A stretch of 64,000 nucleotides of DNA from Myotis daubentonii (taxonomy: Eukaryota > Chordata > Mammalia > Chiroptera > Vespertilionidae), in NCBI RefSeq assembly GCF_963259705.1, contig NC_081852.1:63052359-63116358 (forward strand), read 5' to 3'. The notes under the pieces were generated by a model, which did not search any database, had not been told where the DNA came from, and worked only from the letters and a program-made list of their open reading frames with translations. The translations under genes and the position numbers were made by a program. Of this stretch, positions 22,138-64,000 are shown piece after piece; the stretch's first letter is position 1, and the number at the start of each line of letters is the position of its first letter.

Positions 22138-22923
22138 TATTTGATGAGCGAGTGAACGAGTGACTCACCGTCCAGAGGAGGAGCTGATGGGGAACCTGAA
22201 GGTGGAAGCGCCGAGCGGCAAGGGTGGTGGCTGGGGAGGCTCAGGGTTGTGGGAGCTGCAAGTTCTACTTGGAAACACACGTGGGAAATTGGGGGCGCCG
22301 ATCTCGTTGGATGTGTACAGCTTACAGACATTTTGGCGCACGCATACATCTCCAAGAGGTTGTGTGCGAATCAGTGCTGTGTGAACGGATGCATTTCATT
22401 GCGTTTATGCCATGATGTGGGATCATTGCTGAAGCCCCCGCCCCCCGCCTCTCTCTCTCTACACTAGAAGCAATCGAAACGCCGATGTGTTTTGCAGATT
22501 TAGCAAAGGCCGGCAAAGCTAGTCTTTGATTCACTGGAAAACAAAAGTAATCAGCGTGCGAGTCTTTCTAATAATTTCCACAGCTTAATGAGCTCTGGGA
22601 ACTTGCCGAGGCCGGGCCAGCAGCCAAGTCTGGCGTCGCCGAAGCTTCTGCTAGTAAGTGATGCAGTTCTTGCCCTGAATGGAGGAAAACAGCCAGTGGG
22701 GGGTACCCCGCGCCCCCGCCCCTGCTGAACCCGAGCCTGTGGGGCGGTGGGAAAGCCAGATCTGGGGATGCCCTTGGCTGTGGGCCGCGCCCCCACCCCC
22801 TGCGGGTGGTGGCCTCTTAAGGTCACTGCTGAGCTGCAGGCAGCAGGCATTCGGTCTCGTGGGAACGTTAGTCAATTACTGTGAGAACTGCAACCACTAA
22901 CCCTTTAAAAAAATGTGTTAAGC
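22138..22923. other. intergenic, possible conserved non-coding stretch
   Basis: Bases 22490-22660 are AT-richer than their surroundings with several TAAT cores and no repeat signature. No gene is seen. Conservation is not testable here. Confidence 0.35.
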
Positions 22924-23113
22924 CCGGCCACTGTGGCTCAGTGGTTGAGCATCAACCTATGAACCAGGAGGTCACGGTTCGATTCCCAGTCAGGGCACAT
23001 GCCCAGGTTGTGGGCTCAATCCCCAGTGTGGCAGCCAATCCATGATTCTCTCTCATCATTGATGTTTCTCTCTCTCTTCTTCTCTGAAATCAACAAAAAT
23101 ATATTTTTAAAAA
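22924..23113 (+). mobile_element. Ves SINE
   Basis: A slightly shortened copy: the ggggcgtgcaggagg piece is lost between ccccagtgtgg and cagccaatcc. It ends aaaatatatttttaaaaatg. Confidence 0.9.
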
Positions 23114-23400
23114 TGTGTCAAACTTAGAGAAAAGTTGAAAACTTATGTCCTTCACCGAGATTCAATTGAACATCTTGCCATGTTGCAATTCTCTCTGTGT
23201 GACTGTATCTATGCATATCTGTGTACTGAATACACACATGTATGCATCATTTGAAAAATAGTTCCAGCTAGTATGCCATTTCTGGAAGCAATGCAACATT
23301 TTTATGATATTTTAAAAGTAAAAATTATTTTAACTATATAGTACCCCGCCACTGTTCACATTTCCTCTCTACAGTAGATGCTCAGTAAATATTTGAGAAT
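23114..23400. mobile_element. old L1 3'-end fragment (tentative)
   Basis: AT-rich text (gtccttcaccgagattcaat, then cttgccatgttgcaattctc) follows the word order of mammalian-wide L1M 3' ends. Divergence is too high to name the subfamily or strand. Confidence 0.4.
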
Positions 23401-24069
23401 AAGCAAATTTGTTTGAACCACCAACAGACACGCCTGGGAGTCCCTCAGCTGAACGCCGAATCCCCAAGGGAGGGGCGTGTGGTCGGCGCAGGTCTGTGAG
23501 GTGTGGCCGGGCCTGGGGCCTGGGACCTGGTGCAGGTCGCACAGGCCCTGAGCCGGCTCCCAGCTGCCAGAGTGTGGAGGGCGCCCCCGCCCGGGCTGGA
23601 CCACAAGGTGGAAGGATGCCCATTGCAGCCTGTTACAGGGCCGGCTTGCAGGAGCTGCTGGTCACCATGGAAACAAAGCTTTGCTCACTTCTTTCCTGTC
23701 CTCACACCCACCCACCTTCGCCCCTCTGCTTTCCCGCCTCTATTTTTATTCTTCGTTTTCCATATCGCCGCCCCGATTTCCTCATCTGTTTGATTCTTAA
23801 TCTGCGATGTGCGGCTTTGTTCTTCCCTTCTAATTCTCACTGTGGGGAGGAGGTGGTGAGCACCTATATTTATTCAGACAGGCACAGGCCGCCCACGCCG
23901 GTAAACACGTTCTGAACGCGACAGCCCAGGGCTGTTTCCTCGCCGGAGCTGCCCACACAGCTGTTCGGACTGGGAAAGAGTGGACACGCGGACATGCGCG
24001 CCGGGCTCGGCCTCACCAGCCTGCTTGGAGTCCAGGATCTTCCTTAGATCATCCCGGGACCCACAGTTA
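23401..24069. other. intergenic, no gene seen
   Basis: Unique sequence with a near-palindromic X-box-like site gtcaccatggaaac at 23661-23674 inside a pyrimidine-rich stretch. Confidence 0.4.
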
Positions 24070-24287
24070 TTTTTTATTTTTTTAAAATATATTTTTATTG
24101 ATGTCAGAGAGGAAGGGAGAGGAAGAGAGAGATAGAAACATCCACGATGAGAGAGAATCATGGATCAGCTGCCTCCTGCACGCGCCCCACTGGGGGTCAC
24201 ACCCGCAACCCGGGCCTGTGCCCCGCCCGGGAATGAACTGTGACCTCCCGGTTCCCAGGTTGCCGCTCAGCCGCTGGGCCCGGCTGC
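24070..24287 (-). mobile_element. Ves SINE
   Basis: A reverse copy with an intact AT tail (aaaatatatttttattgatg). The head shows several CpG-type changes. Confidence 0.9.
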
Positions 24288-24619
24288 CCCCCACACCGGC
24301 CCTCCGCCCCGGCCCAGGTTCTAATAGTAAAAGAGGCAGCACTTGGTTGGCAGAGCCGCGCGTAACGCAGGCAGCCGGGGTCTGGCGGCTCCGGTCTCAA
24401 CTCGGAGCTGTCGCCACGCGTGGCTCAACCCCCCACAGCGCGCCGTGCAGCTCACGGTGCCCGGTTCCTCCAGGGCCGCCTCTGCCCAACTCCTCGCTCC
24501 TTCATCAGACCCAGGCCGGAGCCTGCAGCCCCGGGGAGGAACTGCCGATGCAGAGCGGTCACCGGGGAGCTGGGGACCCCCTCCCTCACTGGGCTGCCTC
24601 CCGGAGGAGCTGGTGCGTG

Positions 24620-24855
24620 GCTGTGGGGGTGACTGCCGGGGTGTGGCTTTTTGGGGGTGGCCACAGAGGGCATGGTTGTGGGGGCGTGGCTTAGGGCGTG
24701 GCCGCGGGTGTGATCGGGGTGTGGCTGCGGAGGGCGTGGCTTAGGGCGTGGCCGCAGAGGCATGGTTGTGGGGGCGTGGCTGCAGGTGTGATTGGGGCGT
24801 GGCTTAGGGGCATGGTTGCGCGTGGCTGTGGATGTGATGGGGCGAGGCTGCGGAG
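24620..24855. repeat. GGCGTGGCT minisatellite
   Basis: Irregular repeats of gggcgtggcttagggcgtgg and gtggctgcggagg, about ten units of 22-27 bp. Confidence 0.85.
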
Positions 24856-24940
24856 GAGAGACCCTGACCTCTTTGGCAGGCCCTGTGGACCCTGGAAGCT
24901 TCTGTTTGACTCCAGAGAGACACAATAACTCGATGAGGGC

Positions 24941-25187
24941 TTTTAACCCTCTGAGTGCCAACCAATATCCTAGGAAATGTGCTAAAATTGCCAGGGCATT
25001 TTTGCGGATTTTACAGCAGTTTAGGAAAAAAATTATGAATCGCAAGTAAATGAAGTTACATATTCAAAAACTTGAGGAAACTTTTACTACATTGACATAT
25101 TAGCAACATCACCATCACTAATAAAAGCAGAATTAGAACTGGACGCCATTTCGAAGCTTTGATAGCGCTCCTGGCACTCTAGGCCTG
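24941..25187. mobile_element. possible piggyBac-type MITE
   Basis: TTAA followed by ccctctgagtgcca at the left and an inverted tggcactctaggcc at the right enclose an AT-rich unique-looking body. The right TTAA is missing, so this is only suggestive. Confidence 0.3.
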
Positions 25188-25257
25188 GGTGGGCAGCAGG
25201 GCCCCTCCTGGAGGCACCTTTATGTCCAGGTGGAGAGCGCGAGGCCCCCACAGCTGA

Positions 25258-25445
25258 GAAGGACCCAGGAACCGGGAGGTCACGGTGCGATGCCTGGTCG
25301 GGGCGCAGGCCCGGGTGGCAGCTGGACCCCAGTGTGGGGCGTGCAGGAGGCAGCCGGTCCATGTTGCTCTCTCATCACTGATGTTTCTCTCTCTCCTTCT
25401 CCCTCCCTTCCTCTCTGAAGTCAATAAAAATATATATTTTTTATA
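25258..25445 (+). mobile_element. Ves SINE, 5' truncated
   Basis: It starts inside the tRNA-like region (aggaaccgggaggtcacgg) and keeps the body, CT stretch and aataaaaatatatatttt tail. Confidence 0.88.
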
Positions 25446-26574
25446 AAAGCTTGAAGCCATCACCACAGAGGCTGAGTCTCGGTGGGGGAGACGGTGGCGG
25501 GGAGCCTCACGCCTCCTGGGTGGCAGGTCCCTGCACAGGGAGGCCCCATGCCCCTCCCCTGTCACAGAGCCGGTGGGGACACAGCGGGTGCCGCTCTCAC
25601 CCCAACAGGCCGCCCGGGGAGCTTTGACTTCAGACATAGACGACCCGGGTGGGGCCCCAGAGACGCGGCCGAGCACCCCGAAAGCAAACTGCTCTGGAGG
25701 CTTCCGCCAGCCCCGCCATTCCTCCTCGGGGGACACAGCAGCCCTGGACAGAGGCTGAGAAGCGGGGGTGTCCTCTCGCTGGGTGCTCCCTCAGCCCCAC
25801 CTCCACCCCGCCCGGCCCCTCCCTCCCTCCCCCTCCCTGCCTTCTCTCACTCCCCTCCCTTCTTTCTTCCTTTGCACAGGAGCCTCTCAGCTTGGCGTTC
25901 CTCGTGCTGGGCTTGCGGGGCAGACACTCACGCATCCTGAAGGGACCTGCAGGCGGCCGGGCAGCCACGGGCAGCGGTGACTGCAAACCGGTGGCCCAGC
26001 CCATGGCAGGAGCCAGGGCTGTGACAGCAGGGGAGGCGGCGGGAGAGCGGGCAGCCGCCTTCCAGGTGTCTCCTGCTCCCTGGGGGCTGCCCTGGCCCTC
26101 AGTCGTCCAGCCCCTGCCCCTCTCTCCGTCTAGAACAGGCCAGGAATGGCTTGCGTCCCAGATGAGAGGTTTCCTGCTGAGATTCCTTATCTCTGGAAGG
26201 TCCCCAGGCCTGCGGAGCCAAGTTGGGGAGCATTCAGGGCCCGCGGGGCAGAACGCAGCAGATTGTGTGCGCTTGGCATTCTAGGGCAGGGGCTGGCAGC
26301 AGGATTTGTATAAAGCATTGCGGCTTCTGGGTTTAATTTAAACTGTATTCCGACATTGTGCACATGTGCCCAGAGGCTCTGAGGCTGCGAGGGAGGCTGG
26401 CATGGTTTAAGCAGGGCTGTGTGGGAGCAGAGACCTGACCTGGCAGACCCCCGGGGGCCTGGAGCTGCTGTAGGCGGGAGAAGGAGTCCTGAGCCCTGAC
26501 ATCTGGGGGGGGGGGGAGGGGGAGGTGGGGAGGGGGGGGAGGTGTCCAGGTGTGAACCATCTCTTCCTTCTGAG

Positions 26575-26670
26575 CTAGGGAGGCATTGCTGTCCCATTTT
26601 ATGGATGAGGAAACTGAGGCTCAACAGGGTCCCATGACGAGGTTAACACACGTTCTGCCCACGTGCCCCT
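26575..26670 (-). mobile_element. MIR SINE fragment
   Basis: tgtcccattttatggatgag followed by gaaactgaggctcaacaggg is the diagnostic MIR segment in reverse. Confidence 0.7.
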
Positions 26671-27669
26671 TTCACGTTCCCGGTATGAAATACGCAGAAG
26701 GCCTTGGCGTTGAAGCACATGGAGGTAACCAGCAGGGGGCGCTCCCTGGAGTTGGTGAGGGTGTTCCTGTCCGTGGGATGTGGGTGAGCAGGAGTGAGGG
26801 GCCACGTGCAGGGGAGACTGTATTTCCGTGCCCGGACACCATGGTGGAGAGCGTGGGGAGGTGAGGCTGGGCGCGCGCAGACCCCGAGGTTGGATATGGT
26901 CCTCCAGGGGGTGATGGGGACAGGGAAGCCAGTTTCCGGGCAGGTGGGTGGAGTGGGGTGCGGGGCGGGGGTGGAAGGAGGGAGGCGCTGAAATGAGGGG
27001 AGTCGCTGGCAGGAGGGGCTGTGGCTGTGCCATCGGCTGTTCAGACACGGGAGGTCGCCGAAGGCGGAGACGCAGTGAACCATTCTATCCGTTTCAAATA
27101 GTGTGGTTCTTCGGTTTAGGATCGAGAGGACATTAGCCGCTAAGAGCTCTTCCTCTTTTCTAGGTCCCGGCAAAAAGCTTGTGTCCGACAGGACTTTTGC
27201 TGTTTTTGTGTTCGGTAAGTTCCTGTAAACCATCAGGAACTTCTCCACGGAGGCCTGCTGCCTCCCACGGCCACTCGCTCGTGCCACGGCCTGTCCCGGC
27301 CTCTGGGGTCCGCGGGGGCCCCTGAGGGGTACGGTCCTACCTGGGGCCTGTCCTGCGTGGGGCCTGGGGGTCTGATTTCTGAACAGTTTTCACAGCAGCA
27401 TCTTCTCGTTCACAATCGGAATATCTGGAGCCCAGGCCACTTCTCAGGTCAACCTGAAGGTGACGTCACGGCCCGGAGGCGACAGTGAGGAGAGAGCTGA
27501 GTGGCCGGGGGAGGGGGGGCCTCGGGCCAGGAGCTAGGAACGAGGCTTGCCTGCGGAGCACAGGGGCAGAGCCCACCTGCTAAGATCACCCGCGAGGGGC
27601 CGGTTGTGCGGTCCCGCGATGGAGGGCCCTACAGACCTTAAACCACCACCTCGCAGAGGGTGACGCGCG

Positions 27670-27820
27670 GAAAAACCCTCCGGCTTCGTAGTTACCATCG
27701 TAGTTGCCATAACAACTTCCTATCTCTTTCCATGAGCATCCGTCTCCAGGCTGTATTTTTAGCAACGACTGTGTCAGAGCGTGTACTTTTTTTAAATATA
27801 GCAGCTAATTTTTCAAATGA
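27670..27820. promoter_or_regulatory. candidate CPXM2 upstream regulatory stretch
   Basis: An X-box-like site gttgccataacaac (27703-27716) with a partial second one just before (gttaccatcg), then gtatttttag (MEF2-like, one mismatch). It lies about 1.6 kb upstream of the CPXM2 start codon. The regulatory role is inferred only. Confidence 0.25.
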
Positions 27821-28304
27821 CCAATCTTAAAAAATAGAACAATCCCACCTTCATTCTCTCTGGGTGTAACAGTCTCAGGGGTGATGAGGGAGATGAGCAG
27901 GTGGGGACGTTCGCTATGAAAAATGCTGTGAAAGGATTGGTCCTAACGTCTGTTCCGACAGAATGTCCTCTGGATCCGCGTCAGGCAACGTCACATGGCT
28001 GTTCCCTGGGGGGCTCACAAGTACTGGAAGGCATTGGCGCGGGAAGGTGGGTGAGGTTATCTGACGAGCCCAGGTGCGGGCTGTGAAATAGAAATTAGCT
28101 TCGGGCACCCGGTGTCAGGAAGGAATGTGGTGGCTCACCTTCCCTACACAAACGCATGGCCCAGGAGGGCAAGCGTGGAGTGCCGTTCCGGACGCCACGG
28201 GAAGGCCCGGGAGCCAGGAGGGGTGCGGAGTGGCCGCCAACGTTTCCAGATTTGCCTCCGTGGCTACACCCAGCTGGGCCGTTTGCTTGCTTGCTTGATT
28301 GATT

Positions 28305-28500
28305 AAAATTTTTTTTATTTTATTGATTTTATAGGGAGAGGATGGGAGAGGGAGAAACATCAACATAGATCGGCTGCCTCCTGCACGCCCCACACTGGAA
28401 ATCGAGCCCGCAACCCGGGCCTGTGCCCTGAGCGGGAATCGAACCCTGACCTCCTGATTCCTAGATTGACACTCGACCACTGAGTCACGCCAGCCGGGCA
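28305..28500 (-). mobile_element. Ves SINE
   Basis: A reverse copy ending at agtcacgccagccgggca. The CT/GA-rich region is short. Confidence 0.9.

Positions 28501-64000
<35,500 letters not shown>

Larger units (their letters stand above)
25446..28304. other. intergenic, no gene seen
   Basis: Apart from a MIR piece, a G-rich tract (26503-26542) and a possible regulatory stretch at 27670-27820, the sequence is unique. A small inverted repeat (agttcctg / caggaact, 27220-27242) is too short to interpret. Confidence 0.4.

Overview
This window is nuclear DNA from a placental mammal, most likely a vesper bat (Vespertilionidae). About thirty tRNA-derived Ves SINEs lie on both strands. There are four or five short Helitrons of HeliBat type, two SPIN-like hAT elements, a further hAT MITE and mariner-type elements. 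Helitron and SPIN activity of this kind is known mainly from vespertilionid bats. The genus cannot be told from the sequence, and the family calls are from recognition of element ends, not a database search.

Two protein-coding genes lie in tandem on the + strand. Bases 443-1115 hold the last two coding exons of CHST15, the Golgi sulfotransferase that makes chondroitin sulfate E. Its 3' UTR probably ends near 2460. After an intergenic stretch of about 27 kb, CPXM2 begins in a CpG-rich promoter at about 29.08 kb. Ten coding exons follow between 29333 and 63227. They encode the signal peptide, a basic linker, the whole discoidin domain and the first half of the M14 carboxypeptidase-like domain (494 codons). 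All ten exon junctions keep reading frame, and every intron that ends inside the window has GT-AG ends. The remaining 3' exons lie beyond 64000. This order and orientation match human 10q26.

The intergenic region (2461-29332) has no supported gene. It contains dinucleotide and minisatellite arrays, transposon copies and a few compact motif clusters: nuclear-receptor half-site repeats, a CCAAT/octamer cluster and several X-box-like sites. The CPXM2 introns are rich in minisatellites: a 33-bp array at 43.7-44.35 kb, a 62-bp array at 46.66-47.3 kb, a CATC/CACC array at 56.5-57.4 kb and G-rich arrays next to exons 2 and 10. Long open frames in these arrays come from the repeat units and are not genes.

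The two genes share an extracellular-matrix theme (glycosaminoglycan sulfation and a secreted discoidin protein), but nothing here shows that they act together. No operon, CRISPR array, riboswitch or novel protein system is present. The most unusual content is the transposon history: nested insertions with intact target-site duplications, and a Helitron in CPXM2 intron 3 with promoter-like cargo.
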